DNA from: DQWO01 sp964478545
GTDB lineage: Bacteria > Desulfobacterota > Anaeroferrophillalia > Anaeroferrophillales > Anaeroferrophillaceae
Assembly (NCBI GenBank): GCA_964478545.1
Contig: CAYZIS010000002.1
Location: 62,001 to 126,000 of the forward strand
Reading direction: 5' to 3'
Length of the DNA: 64,000 nt
In this document: piece after piece, positions 1-8,664 of the stretch
How positions within the stretch are numbered: the stretch's first letter is position 1
Layout of the letters: every line of letters begins with the position of its first letter
Made by a program: the position numbers and the translations under genes
Notes under the pieces: generated by a model
What the model saw: the letters and a program-made list of their open reading frames with translations, nothing else
The model's database searches: none
Told to the model about the DNA's origin: nothing

Positions 1-16
1 CCCCTTAAGTCAAACA

Positions 17-53
17 GTTAACATGTTTTAAGCTGTTTGACAAGCGGGTTGCC
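17..53 (+). repeat. 37-bp direct repeat, copy 1
   Basis: This stretch recurs at 543-579 with three mismatches, and the similarity stops abruptly on both sides (from GTTAACATG to GGGTTGCC). Copy 1 also sits in a dyad: GTCAAACAG at 9-17 pairs with CTGTTTGAC at 33-41 around the near-palindrome TTAACATGTTTTAA. Each copy contains TTGACA, which could act as a -35 box. The two copies bracket the phospholipase A2-like reading frame. Whether it is a recombination site, a promoter module or a duplication scar cannot be told from the sequence. Confidence 0.75.
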
Positions 54-116
54 TGGTCTTGGGGTAGCTGGAGCTGCGAATGGACTGGAGATTATCACAG
101 TCAGAAATTACCTTAT

Positions 117-455
117 GTGGTTCGAGGAACTGGTAACTGTTCATCCGATTATATTTTGCAACAGAGGGCGGATGGGTGTAGTTGTAGTACTATATGTAGT
201 GCTGGTGACAGACGCAGATTTAGAGCGGCATGCAATGAACATGACAAATGCTATGCAACCCTGGGGGTCTCCAAGGCGACATGCGATTTAAACTTTCTTA
301 AGAACATGGGCTTTATTTGTAATCATCATTACTTTGGTTCTTGTGCACTAGATGCTAGTGCCTTCTATACGGCTGTATTAGCTGCAGGAGGTGGTTCATA
401 TGACAACGGACAGCAATGGGCAAAAGATCATTGTTCCCTCATGTCTGCTGTTTAA
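117..455 (+). CDS. phospholipase A2-like domain protein, probably a fragment
   Basis: The 112-residue product is cysteine-rich and carries the phospholipase A2 signature: ACNEHDKCY with His42, Asp43 and Cys45, followed by a spaced cysteine (KATCDLNF). In that family the His-Asp pair and a calcium loop hydrolyse the sn-2 ester of phospholipids, usually outside the cell. The only plausible start is a GTG at 117, yet the frame is open upstream to position 9 and reads like protein (SWSCEWTGDYHSQ), with no ATG and no signal peptide. The N-terminus therefore looks lost or rearranged. It lies between two copies of a 37-bp repeat. A toxin-like or secreted PLA2 domain is an inference from the motif only. 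Confidence 0.5.
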   Translation: MVRGTGNCSSDYILQQRADGCSCSTICSAGDRRRFRAACNEHDKCYATLGVSKATCDLNFLKNMGFICNHHYFGSCALDASAFYTAVLAAGGGSYDNGQQWAKDHCSLMSAV

Positions 456-542
456 CCTAGTATGAATAATGCTGCTCCTGCTGATGCGATCCTAAGAGTC
501 TCTGTCGGTCAGGCGAGATATAACTCCTCATCGAGAATTCCT

Positions 543-579
543 GTTAACATGTTTTAATCTACTTGACAAGCGGGTTGCC
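543..579 (+). repeat. 37-bp direct repeat, copy 2
   Basis: This is the second copy of the repeat at 17-53, with three mismatches. It keeps the TTAACATGTTTTAA core and the TTGACAAGCGGGTTGCC tail but has lost the outer GTCAAACAG/CTGTTTGAC pairing seen in copy 1. Confidence 0.75.
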
Positions 580-1060
580 GGAGTTGTTGGAAAATTCTTC
601 CGGAAAGGGTGCTTGTCCGTTTGCTATAACCTGCTGGTTGGAAAGTCACGGGATTTAATCTAAGGCGGGCCCAACGCCCGCAATCCAAAAGAAATTTATT
701 CCCGGCAATGCAGAGCAGAAAGTAAAATTTTCTTGTTTTTTATGCCCTTCAAGGGGGTACTGAAAAGAGTGACAGAAATTTAGGAGTAAGTTACTAAAGG
801 TCCATCAAGATATCATTTGCATGTTTTCACTTTGCGTTATTCTCATATTTCAGTGTATAGCTTGGTTAACTCTGCGGGACTCATGGGATTTTGCTTGACG
901 TATGATAGAACAACGTATTATGGAAAGTGAAAAGGGAGTGAAAACGTATTCTGAGTGACCGGATTGATGCTATGGTTGCTGGTGGGGGTGGATACAGCCA
1001 GCCTATGCCTCTTACGCGGGGTATCTAAATCATCAAAACATATCAGGAGAATGGGTGGCT
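580..1060. other. non-coding stretch with repeat and possible promoter
   Basis: No convincing gene is visible here. The stretch contains a short GCGGGC/GCCCGC hairpin near 664-680, a 69-bp dispersed repeat (730-798), and a possible sigma70-type promoter: TTGACG at 895-900 and TATTAT at 916-921, with a short 15-bp spacer. The promoter would point at the broken glycosyltransferase downstream. Confidence 0.4.
730..798 (+). repeat. dispersed repeat family R4, copy 1
   Basis: The sequence around CAAGGGGGTACTGAAAAGAG and its flanks recurs in inverted orientation at 50003-50071, with only a few differences over about 69 bp. Both copies are intergenic and about 49 kb apart. No reading frame is conserved between them. 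Confidence 0.8.
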
Positions 1061-2294
1061 ATGAAGAGAACAGTGGAAAGTCTTGAATTGATTGTTGGAA
1101 TCCCCTCCTATTAAGGAGGCTGATTCAATCCCTTTTGTAACGAGGCAGGTTGATGGGGGAATTGCAAGGTATTTTGGCGAACTGCGCGCTCAAATTGTAA
1201 ATGTAGACAACAACAGTGAAGATGATACAAGGGGGGCTTTTTTATCCACTGACACTCAGACCCCGAAACACTATATCAGTACAGCAAAGGGTGTGAAGGG
1301 TAAAGGCAATAACTTCCTTAATCTCTTCAAGTATGCAAGCAGGTACAAGGATACTTTGAAGGCTATTGTGGTTGTGGATGCAGATCTGCGTTCCATTACC
1401 CCTGAATGGATCAGGTATCTTGCTGAACCGATCATCAAGAAGGGGTATGACTATGCCCTGCCTTACTATTCACGTCACCAGTTTGACGGCAGTATTACGA
1501 ATCACATTTGTTATCCGTTTCTCCATGGCTTGCTGGGAGAAAATATCAGACAGCCCATGGGGGGGGGATTCGCCTTTTCACCTGCACTGGCGGAACACTG
1601 GCTAAAACAGGAATGGACCAGGGCCACACGACAATACGGAATAGATATATTCATGACCCTGAATGCCATATTGGGGCAATTCAAGATCTGCGAGGTGGGG
1701 TTAGGGGCAAAGATACACAAGACGAGTGTACCGAAGCTGGGCCCCATGTTCACGCAGGTTGTAACCACCCTGTTCGAATTTCTGGTCAGGACAAAGGGAA
1801 ACTGGCTCAGGGAACAGGTGAGGCAGCCAAAACCGAAAAGGCGATTTGGCCTCCAGGAACTCGATCCGCCTCAGGAACTGAATATAGATATCAGACAGCT
1901 CAAGGAAAACCTGTGAGCAGTGTATTCCCAAAGGGAAAAACTGATCAAGAAACTACTCACCGATTATTCTGTAATGAAGCTTGGCAATATGTTCATGCAG
2001 GACTATTATATTATCGATACTCTCCTGTGGACACAGGATTCCTATCAGCTCCTGTATCACTATGACAAGGGATCTTCCAAGGTGAAAAAGGATGTGATTG
2101 AATCATTAAAACCCCTCTATTTCGGACGATCGGTGACCTTCGACTATATGACATGGAGATACAATGTAAAATATGCGGAAGAGACCATTGTGGGGCAGGC
2201 CAAGGCCTTTGCGGCCCAGAAGCCTTACCTGATGGGCCTGTATCTGGACGATGAAAGGAAGAACCGGGCGGGAACTCATTGCCGTCCTAAGTAA
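1061..2294 (+). pseudogene. broken family-2-like glycosyltransferase (glucosylglycerate synthase-like)
   Basis: An ATG at 1061 opens a product starting MKRTVESLELIVGIPSY and then hits TAA at 1112. One extra T at 1111/1112 explains this, because the next frame continues with KEADSIPFV, the usual sequel to VGIPSY in GT-A glycosyltransferases. The body (1113-1913) has a DxD-like element in VVVDADLRS and the conserved-looking QPMGGGFAFSP. A TGA at 1914 then interrupts the same frame, which resumes as AVYSQREKLIKKLL to 2294. Restored length is about 410 residues, in the range of nucleotide-sugar transferases that make glucosylglycerate-type compatible solutes. That substrate is a guess from general resemblance. 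With a frameshift and a stop, the gene is most likely dead. Confidence 0.75.
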
Positions 2295-2412
2295 CTCCGC
2301 ATAATCCGAGAAGAATTTTCAACTTGTACACTGATATGGCTGGTAATCGAACCTGATGTCAGGTCCGATTACCAGGGAAGTATCAAATACATGCTCTAAA
2401 TATTGGAAATTG

Positions 2413-2490
2413 AGTTTTTATCCGCGATATGTAAACCACCCCTATATCGCCCATTAACCATGATGGGAGTTGAAATATCCTTCATCGTAA
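2413..2490 (-). pseudogene. remnant of a chemotaxis receptor 3' end
   Basis: Read on the minus strand this piece gives MKDISTPIMVNGRYRGGLHI, which closely matches the last residues of the neighbouring intact receptor (MKDISAPIMVNGRHWGGLRI). It lies just past that gene's stop, in the same orientation. The simplest reading is that a tandem duplicate of the receptor was deleted, leaving only its last 25 or so codons. Confidence 0.75.
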
Positions 2491-2538
2491 GTTAGAGCCG
2501 TTTGTTTCCCCGGGGACGGGTTCCTGAAAGGCGTTGTG

Positions 2539-3963
2539 TTAGTCGGAGTTTTTCATCGCGATCCGTAAGCCACCCCAATGCCGTCCATTTACCATGATGG
2601 GAGCGGAAATATCTTTCATCATGACAAAATTTCCACCGCCCATATCCCGGCGATAAGCCTGGAACAAAAATGGCTTGGTATTGCGCCCGGCAGCCAGGCC
2701 GACCCGGTCGTTGAACATCCGTCGATTGCGGCAATTGGCGACATTCCATGCCGGATCATTGGGGCGTTGGGGCTGGGAGTACTTGCGGTTGTGGACCGGC
2801 AGGTAACCATTGGTGTCAACCGAGACAGCGAAAATAAGTTTGGGATTTCGGCTTAACAGTTCTTCCTGGAATTTGGGCAGGATGGTTTCCAGGACGGTGG
2901 TTGCCCGGGTGATGAGCTGTTGTGGATCAGTTCCCGCTACCGGTTGATAGCTCTGGTCGAACAAGTCATTGATCCCCAGTTTATTTTGTTCCACCGCTTC
3001 TTCCATGGCTGTTCCAATGTAATTGGCGGTGTTTTTGACTTCATTGATAAAATTGCTGTCAACGGTTTCAATCCCCAGTTGGTTGGTCACTTGAACCAGG
3101 GTTTCACCAAAACCACGCAGACGATTCAGCCGCTCCTTTGATTCACCAATATTACTGCAGCTTTCTTCAAGACTTTGGTCCAAAGACGCCAGTGTATCAA
3201 CCACTTGATTAACGCTGCCGGTTATTTCCCTGGTATTTGAGCCGATATGACCGAGACTGTCATTCATTTTATTGACTGCCTGGGAAATCATTTCAATAGC
3301 GGCTCCTATTTCCCGGGTTCCTTCCTGGCTGTGAATGGAATTCTCTGCCCCTTTATCGCTTTTTTGCTGCAGCTTTTCAATCTCACCGGTCAGGGTGTCG
3401 AGGGTTTCATCAATCTGTTTGGTGGCTTCGGCTGTCTGGCCGGCCAATGCCTTCACCTCACTGGCGACAACCGCAAATCCGCGTCCGGCATCCCCGGCCC
3501 GGGCAGCTTCGATGGTGGCATTCAGGGCCAGTAGATTTGTTTGTCCGGCAATGGAACGAATGGTTTGTGCCACGCCCCTGACTTCGCCCAGGGTTTTGCC
3601 CAGCTCCCTGAGGGCTGCAGCAATTTCCTGCACCGAGACCGCCAGCTGTTCAATTTCTCTCAGTGAACTGTCTGCTTGTTTACGGGAGGTCTGCAGATCG
3701 GTTACGGCTTCTTCCGCTACTTCAATCCCTGCATGAACCGCCTCATTGATGCCAGTGCTTTTTTCTTCCATTTCTTTTGCAGCCTGATTGAGATTACTGA
3801 ATTCCCGGGTTTGTTGTTCACTTTGCTGATCGATAATCTCAACCGCACCGGCCACATCAGCAATTTCAATGACCATTTTCCCGGCATCAAGGGCAATTTG
3901 ACGAATTCGGTCGACGGTATCATCGGGTAAGGTCTGGTCAGTATGTTTTTGCTCAGTGGTCAT
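2539..3963 (-). CDS. soluble methyl-accepting chemotaxis protein
   Basis: This is a chemoreceptor-type signalling protein that would form arrays with CheA/CheW in the cytoplasm. The signalling tip is clear (NLLALNATIEAARAGD, about residue 145), within a long coiled coil covering roughly residues 10-310. There is no transmembrane segment, so the protein is cytosolic. The sensory region is C-terminal (about 325-474) and ends in a conserved block with NCRNRRMFNDR and YRRDMGGGNFVMMKD, typical of a family of MCPs with a C-terminal PAS/Cache-like domain. I chose the ATG at 3963 because the alternative ATG at 3978 overlaps its GGAGAGAGGAC ribosome site. The gene is transcribed away from the lipoprotein gene at 4171. 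A remnant of a second copy lies just downstream. Confidence 0.9.
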   Translation of the reverse strand: MTTEQKHTDQTLPDDTVDRIRQIALDAGKMVIEIADVAGAVEIIDQQSEQQTREFSNLNQAAKEMEEKSTGINEAVHAGIEVAEEAVTDLQTSRKQADSSLREIEQLAVSVQEIAAALRELGKTLGEVRGVAQTIRSIAGQTNLLALNATIEAARAGDAGRGFAVVASEVKALAGQTAEATKQIDETLDTLTGEIEKLQQKSDKGAENSIHSQEGTREIGAAIEMISQAVNKMNDSLGHIGSNTREITGSVNQVVDTLASLDQSLEESCSNIGESKERLNRLRGFGETLVQVTNQLGIETVDSNFINEVKNTANYIGTAMEEAVEQNKLGINDLFDQSYQPVAGTDPQQLITRATTVLETILPKFQEELLSRNPKLIFAVSVDTNGYLPVHNRKYSQPQRPNDPAWNVANCRNRRMFNDRVGLAAGRNTKPFLFQAYRRDMGGGNFVMMKDISAPIMVNGRHWGGLRIAMKNSD

Positions 3964-4098
3964 GTCCTCTCTCCTCATAATTAGGATTATTTACAGACAA
4001 CGGATAACTGATACATAAGGTTATCGGCATAGAATTATATTCTTTGAGAAAAAAATCCTGTTCAGTCAAGATTTTTCAAACAGCTACATATTAGCTAT

Positions 4099-4127
4099 TT
4101 GCCAATTTGCAATTACTGAGCTATAGT
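4099..4127 (+). promoter_or_regulatory. sigma70-type promoter for the 4171 gene run
   Basis: TTGCCA at 4099-4104 and TATAGT at 4122-4127 are separated by 17 bp, a good housekeeping promoter geometry. It sits about 44 bp before the lipoprotein start and could drive the lipoprotein, Lon-like and Usp-like genes together. Confidence 0.5.
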
Positions 4128-4170
4128 AACTGATATCAATCTATTGTAATCATACCATCAGGAGAGGAAT

Positions 4171-4719
4171 ATGCGTTTACGTTCTATTTTGTTATTAACA
4201 GTGTGCGCAATTTTTTTGCAGGCCTGTGCAAACCCGGGGCCGCAGATTGAGTCTTTGCCAGTATTATTGTTCAATGCTCCGGTTAATGCCCGTGGGGTGC
4301 AATATCTTGGCATATCTCCGCAGGCGGCAAGCTTTTCTCTGAATGATGTAGGTGCCCGGGTCGTGGTAGTTGAGGTTTTCCAGGCGCAATGTTTTCATTG
4401 CCAGGAAGAAGCCCATTATGTGAATGAGTTGTTTGAACGGATTAACCAGGAAGGATTGTACAGTCAGGTGAAAGTAATGGCAATCGCCTATGGCAATACT
4501 TCTTTTGAGACTTCAATGTATGGCCGTAAATACCATGTGCCGTTTGCCCTGCTTGCCGATCCCGGCCAGCAAACCATCAATATTGAGGTCACTCCGGCTT
4601 ATTTTCTGCTTCAACCCCTGAGTGGTGGTGGTGCCAGGGTCCTTTATTCCAAGTACGGAGCGTTGCCGGAAACAGACCAGTTTATAAAGATCATTAAAGA
4701 ACGTGCCGGGTTGAAGTGA
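4171..4719 (+). CDS. thioredoxin-fold lipoprotein (TlpA-like)
   Basis: The 182-residue product has a lipoprotein signal peptide ending in LQAC, with Cys19 as the lipidation site, so it should be anchored in a membrane facing the periplasm. A thioredoxin-like fold follows, with the redox pair CFHC (Cys74, Cys77) after a VVVVEVFQAQ strand, and a cis-proline region near ITPAYF-like sequence (EVTPAYF). Such proteins reduce or oxidise thiols of periplasmic clients, or act as peroxiredoxin-type thiol proteins. The start is supported by GGAGAGG eight bases upstream. The Lon-like gene begins 13 bp after the stop, so co-transcription is likely. The specific client is unknown. Confidence 0.8.
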   Translation: MRLRSILLLTVCAIFLQACANPGPQIESLPVLLFNAPVNARGVQYLGISPQAASFSLNDVGARVVVVEVFQAQCFHCQEEAHYVNELFERINQEGLYSQVKVMAIAYGNTSFETSMYGRKYHVPFALLADPGQQTINIEVTPAYFLLQPLSGGGARVLYSKYGALPETDQFIKIIKERAGLK

Positions 4720-4732
4720 GGGAGGTTGAAAG

Positions 4733-7153
4733 ATGTCTCAGATTGAATTTCTTCCAGCGGATAAGTTGTTTACGGCCTGTGATTATGGCCAGTTTACCTT
4801 TGATACTACTGCTGATCTGGATGATTTGAGTGAAGTTGTTGGTCAGGAACGAGTATTGGAAGCACTTGAGTTCGGGGTAAGCATGCCGCATGCCGGATAT
4901 AATCTTTATGTCCTGGGGCCTTCGGGAATGGGTAAGCATACGGTTGTGCGCCAAGCCCTGGAACAAAAAGCCAGGGATGATGAAAATCCTTCAGACTGGT
5001 GCTATGTTAACAATTTTGCCGATGAACATAAACCAGATGCTTTGCGGTTGCCGGCGGGCATGGGAAGAAAATTCCGTGATGACATGGGGCACTTGTTGGA
5101 TGAACTGCGTTCTTCCATTCCTTCTGTTTTTGAAAGTGATGATTATCGTATCCAGTTGCAGCAAATCGAGGATGAACTTAATGAACGCCAGGAGCAGGCG
5201 TTCAAGGCTCTGCAGGAAGAGGCGGAAAAGAGTCAAATCAGCCTGCTGCGAACCCCCCGGGGCTTTGCCTTTGCTCCCATGCGTGATGGTGAGGTGATTA
5301 AGCCAGAAGAATTTAAAAAATTACCGGAAGAAGAACGGCAGGAGATTGAAAGAATAGTTGGTGAGCTGCAGGAGAAACTGCAGAAAGTTTTACTGCAGTT
5401 TCCCCAGTGGAGAAAGGAAGGCCGGCAGAAAGTTAAGGAACTGAACGCCAAAGTGACCATGTTTGCAGTGGGAATGCTGCTTAATGAGGTGCGAAAGGAA
5501 TATGACGGATTCCCTGAGCTGTTGAAATATCTGGAGGCTCTGCAATTAGATATTATCGAACATGTGGATGATTTTCGTCCCCATGAAAAAAATCCCCTGG
5601 AAGCCATGGGCCTACCGGGGATGGGAAAACCATCTTTTCACCGCTATAAGGTGAACCTGCTGGTTGATCACAGTGCTGCAAAAGGCTCGCCGGTCGTTTA
5701 TGAAGATAATCCGACCTATCAGAACATGGTGGGTCAAGTGGAGCATCTTGCCCAGATGGGGGCTTTAGTGACTGATTTTTCCCTGATTAAAGCCGGAGCT
5801 TTGCATCGGGCCAATGGTGGATACCTGATTCTTGATGTCCGTAAACTGCTCGTTAGTCCCTATGCCTGGGAAGGCCTGAAACGGGCACTTTATTCCCGGA
5901 AGGTGACCATTGAATCCCTGGGGCAGTTGCTCAGTCTGGTGAGTACCGTAACCTTGGAACCGGAGCCCATTCCTTTGCAGGTGAAAGTGGTTCTGCTGGG
6001 AGAACGGCTACTCTATTATCTGCTTTATCAATTTGATCCGGATTTTCGTGAATTATTCAAGGTTGCTGCTGACTTTGAAGATGAAATTGATCGTCACGAA
6101 CAGAATAATCAGCTTTATGCCCGCCTGGTTGCGACCATGGTACGGAAGAAAAAATTGCTGCCTTTTAACCGTTTTGCAGTAGGACGGGTGATTGAATATA
6201 GTGCCAGGTTGGTCGGCGATGCTGAGAAGCTGTCAACCCACCTTCACAGTTTGGCTGATCTGCTCCAGGAAGCGGATTACCAGGCTCGCCGGGCCGGTGA
6301 GCAACCGGTGACGGCCGCTGATGTTCAAAAGGCCATTGATGGTCAGATTCGCCGTGCTGACCGGGTACGGAGTAAAGTGTATGAAAATATACAGCGCGGA
6401 ATTATTCTTATTGATACTGAAGGTGAAAAAGTTGCCCAGGTCAATGGGCTTTCGGTGATTCAGCTGGGAGATTTCATGTTTGGTCAGCCTTCCCGCATCA
6501 CCGCCACCGCCCGCCTGGGGGATGGTAAAGTCATAGATATAGAACGTGAAGTTAAATTGGGTGGGGCGTTACACTCCAAAGGTATATTAATCATTTCTTC
6601 ATTCCTGGCAAACCGTTATTCCCGGGATAAACCCCTTTCCCTGTCAGCCAGCCTGGTTTTTGAGCAGTCTTATGGCCGGGTTGATGGAGATAGTGCTTCA
6701 GTAGCTGAATTGTGTGCCTTGATTTCAGCGCTCATCAAAATTCCCATTAAACAATCACTGGCGGTAACCGGTTCTGTCAATCAACAGGGTCAGGTTCAGG
6801 CCATAGGCGGGGTGAATGAAAAAATTGAAGGTTTTTTTGATATTTGCCGTAGCCGGGGATTGCCCGGTTCTCAGGGGGTCCTGATCCCGGCAGCTAATGT
6901 TAAACACCTGATGCTCAGACAGGATGTGGTTGATGCCGCCAGGGAAGGGAAATTTCAGGTTTACCCGGTGGCAAGCGTTGATCAGGCCATCGAGTTGCTG
7001 ACCGGTATGCCAGCTGGTGAACCGGATGAGAATGGTGACTATCCCCCGGAGAGTGTTAACGGTAAGATGATCAGCCGTCTGGAAGAGTTGTCCCGTTTGC
7101 GGCAGGAATTTTCCGAAGCTGTTCAGGAGAAAGACAGTGAAAAAGAAGTCTGA
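4733..7153 (+). CDS. Lon-like ATP-dependent protease (AAA_32/LonB type)
   Basis: This 806-residue protein belongs to the Lon-related family found in many proteobacteria, lacking the N-terminal LAN domain of classical Lon. The Walker A motif GPSGMGKHT is at residues 62-70, followed by a long helical insertion (about 120-290), a Walker B-like segment GGYLILDV (about 362) and a C-terminal Lon protease domain. The catalytic serine is Ser654 (DGDSAS) and the catalytic lysine Lys697 (GGVNEKIEG), so the Ser-Lys dyad is intact. It should degrade misfolded or regulatory cytosolic proteins. It follows the lipoprotein by 13 bp with a GGGAGG ribosome site and overlaps the next gene by 17 bp. Confidence 0.93.
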   Translation: MSQIEFLPADKLFTACDYGQFTFDTTADLDDLSEVVGQERVLEALEFGVSMPHAGYNLYVLGPSGMGKHTVVRQALEQKARDDENPSDWCYVNNFADEHKPDALRLPAGMGRKFRDDMGHLLDELRSSIPSVFESDDYRIQLQQIEDELNERQEQAFKALQEEAEKSQISLLRTPRGFAFAPMRDGEVIKPEEFKKLPEEERQEIERIVGELQEKLQKVLLQFPQWRKEGRQKVKELNAKVTMFAVGMLLNEVRKEYDGFPELLKYLEALQLDIIEHVDDFRPHEKNPLEAMGLPGMGKPSFHRYKVNLLVDHSAAKGSPVVYEDNPTYQNMVGQVEHLAQMGALVTDFSLIKAGALHRANGGYLILDVRKLLVSPYAWEGLKRALYSRKVTIESLGQLLSLVSTVTLEPEPIPLQVKVVLLGERLLYYLLYQFDPDFRELFKVAADFEDEIDRHEQNNQLYARLVATMVRKKKLLPFNRFAVGRVIEYSARLVGDAEKLSTHLHSLADLLQEADYQARRAGEQPVTAADVQKAIDGQIRRADRVRSKVYENIQRGIILIDTEGEKVAQVNGLSVIQLGDFMFGQPSRITATARLGDGKVIDIEREVKLGGALHSKGILIISSFLANRYSRDKPLSLSASLVFEQSYGRVDGDSASVAELCALISALIKIPIKQSLAVTGSVNQQGQVQAIGGVNEKIEGFFDICRSRGLPGSQGVLIPAANVKHLMLRQDVVDAAREGKFQVYPVASVDQAIELLTGMPAGEPDENGDYPPESVNGKMISRLEELSRLRQEFSEAVQEKDSEKEV

Positions 7154-7988
7154 TAAGAAAATAACTGAAAAGCAGTTGCCCAAGCGAATCCTGGTGACCC
7201 TGGATCAGTCAGGATATGGAATAAGTGTTTTGCGGGTGGCTGCCGGTATGGCAGCAAAACTGCAGGGAGAACTACTCGGACTGCTGGTGGAAGATATTAA
7301 CTTGATCCGCCTGGCCGAATTGCCTTTTTCCCGGGAAGTCAACCTTTTTGAGGAGGGTGGCTACCATCTATGTCTGGACAGCCTGGAGAAACAGTTGCGC
7401 TCCCAGGCTGAACGCCTGCGTCATAATCTGGCGTCCATAGCCGGACAGCAAAAAATTCCCTGGTCATTTCGTCTGGCACGGGGTCGGCTAGCGGCTGAAA
7501 TAATGGCTGTCATGCGGGAAGTGGATGTGCTGATCATGGGACAGATGCAAGGTCTATTTCCCCAACCTTTACGTTTGTCCTCCACGCTTTCGGAACGCCG
7601 TCCATTACCGGCAAATGATCTTTTGACTCAAGGTTTTCGGCAGCCGATCATGGTTTTTTATAACGGTTCTTTATCGTCCGGCAGGGCGCTGAAGACAGCT
7701 GCATTGCTGGTCAGGAAAAATGGCGAACGGCTAATAGTTATTTTGCCAGCGGTTGAGCCGGCCAGATTGTTAGAACTGGAACAGCAAGTAGTGAACTGGC
7801 AGCAGCAAACGCAGCTTCAACTACGCTTTATGAGCTTGTTGAACAATGATATTTCTGCTCTGGTGCAGCTGGGTAAGGGTCGTTATGGCGGGGCATTGAT
7901 CCTGGGGCAGGATGCATTTCTCCTGGATGAACTTAGCATCACTACACTGCTGGATTATCCGAATTGTGCGGTAGTGCTGGTAAAATAG
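7137..7988 (+). CDS. UspA-like universal stress family protein
   Basis: The 283-residue product starts with a GTG inside the end of the protease gene (17-bp overlap), indicating translational coupling. The N-terminal half reads like a universal stress protein fold: RILVTLDQSGYGISVLRVA, then an EIMAVMREVDVLIMG strand. A second, weaker half (from about 165, QPIMVFYNGSLSSGRALKTA) suggests a tandem Usp architecture. No clear ATP-binding G-x2-G-x9-G signature is visible, so nucleotide binding is uncertain. Function is inferred only as stress-related, in line with the protease upstream. Confidence 0.65.
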   Translation: MKKKSDKKITEKQLPKRILVTLDQSGYGISVLRVAAGMAAKLQGELLGLLVEDINLIRLAELPFSREVNLFEEGGYHLCLDSLEKQLRSQAERLRHNLASIAGQQKIPWSFRLARGRLAAEIMAVMREVDVLIMGQMQGLFPQPLRLSSTLSERRPLPANDLLTQGFRQPIMVFYNGSLSSGRALKTAALLVRKNGERLIVILPAVEPARLLELEQQVVNWQQQTQLQLRFMSLLNNDISALVQLGKGRYGGALILGQDAFLLDELSITTLLDYPNCAVVLVK

Positions 7989-8010
7989 CCCAATAGGTTT
8001 GGGCTATTTT
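7982..8010. terminator. bidirectional terminator between convergent genes
   Basis: AAAATAGCCC at 7982-7991 pairs with GGGCTATTTT at 8001-8010 across a 9-nt loop. The A-rich and T-rich flanks allow termination in both directions, serving the plus-strand Usp-like gene and the minus-strand uracil-DNA glycosylase gene. Confidence 0.8.
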
Positions 8011-8659
8011 ATGCCAACAGCTTCATTACCAATTGCATATCTTCCCAAACATCCCTTTTTTTGTTCGGATTGCGGAGGAGAAACGCCGGGAGATAGGTGG
8101 GGATTACCAATGAGTGTTTATTAAAGGGATGCCCTCGGCCTCGCAGCCTGCCGATAGGGGTTTTGGTCTGTAACAGGGTCTGAGCGGCAAAAGCTCCGAG
8201 GGCACAAATGATCTGGGGTTGGATAACTTTGATTTGTTGCTGGAGAAAGGGATAACATTTTTCAATTTCTTCCGTCTCCGGATTGCGGTTGTTTGGCGGC
8301 CGACATTTCAGAATATTGGTGATATACACTTGTTCCCGGGTCATGTTAATGGCTTGGATAATTTTGGTCAGCAACTGGCCGGCCCGGCCGATGAAAGGAA
8401 TTCCTTCCCGGTCTTCATCCCGTCCCGGAGCTTCTCCCACAAACATCAAGGTGGTATCGGGATTCCCAGCACCGAAAACCAGGTTGGTGCGGGTTTTAAA
8501 CAGAGGACAGCGCTGGCAATCGCCTAGATCTTCCCTGATTTTATTCAACAGTTCGTTTTTATCGATTTTTTTTCTGGTGACTCCCGGATTTTTCAGTTTT
8601 TTCTGCAGCTCCAGATGTGCCTGCAACTGTTCCAAATCATTTCTGGCAATGGTGGACAT
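8009..8659 (-). CDS. family 4 uracil-DNA glycosylase with altered motif
   Basis: This enzyme family removes uracil from DNA as the first step of base excision repair. The 216-residue protein has the motif GEAPGRDEDREG (from residue 75), an N-terminal CQRC pair (Cys48, Cys51) plus Cys119 and Cys135, which together fit the four iron-sulfur ligands, and the LKCRPPNNRNP block. In the second active-site motif, where relatives carry a histidine (TYHPAYLLR-like), this protein reads TYLPAFLLR with Leu190. The T-to-A difference would be a single base. An extra N-terminal segment of about 40 residues is common in this group. It follows coaBC by 5 bp on the same strand. Confidence 0.88.
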   Translation of the reverse strand: MSTIARNDLEQLQAHLELQKKLKNPGVTRKKIDKNELLNKIREDLGDCQRCPLFKTRTNLVFGAGNPDTTLMFVGEAPGRDEDREGIPFIGRAGQLLTKIIQAINMTREQVYITNILKCRPPNNRNPETEEIEKCYPFLQQQIKVIQPQIICALGAFAAQTLLQTKTPIGRLRGRGHPFNKHSLVIPTYLPAFLLRNPNKKRDVWEDMQLVMKLLA

Positions 8660-8664
8660 CCTGT

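Noticed and set aside
1..579. Integron cassette with attC sites around the PLA2-like frame
   Set aside because: GTTTAAC near 449 fits one half-site, but the repeat's GTTAACA does not fit the other, and no integrase is visible.
1914..1916. In-frame TGA of the glycosyltransferase as a second selenocysteine codon
   Set aside because: The gene also has a frameshift, the position is in a helical tail with no expected cysteine, and the TTCCC/GGGAA hairpin after it has a loop without the required G.
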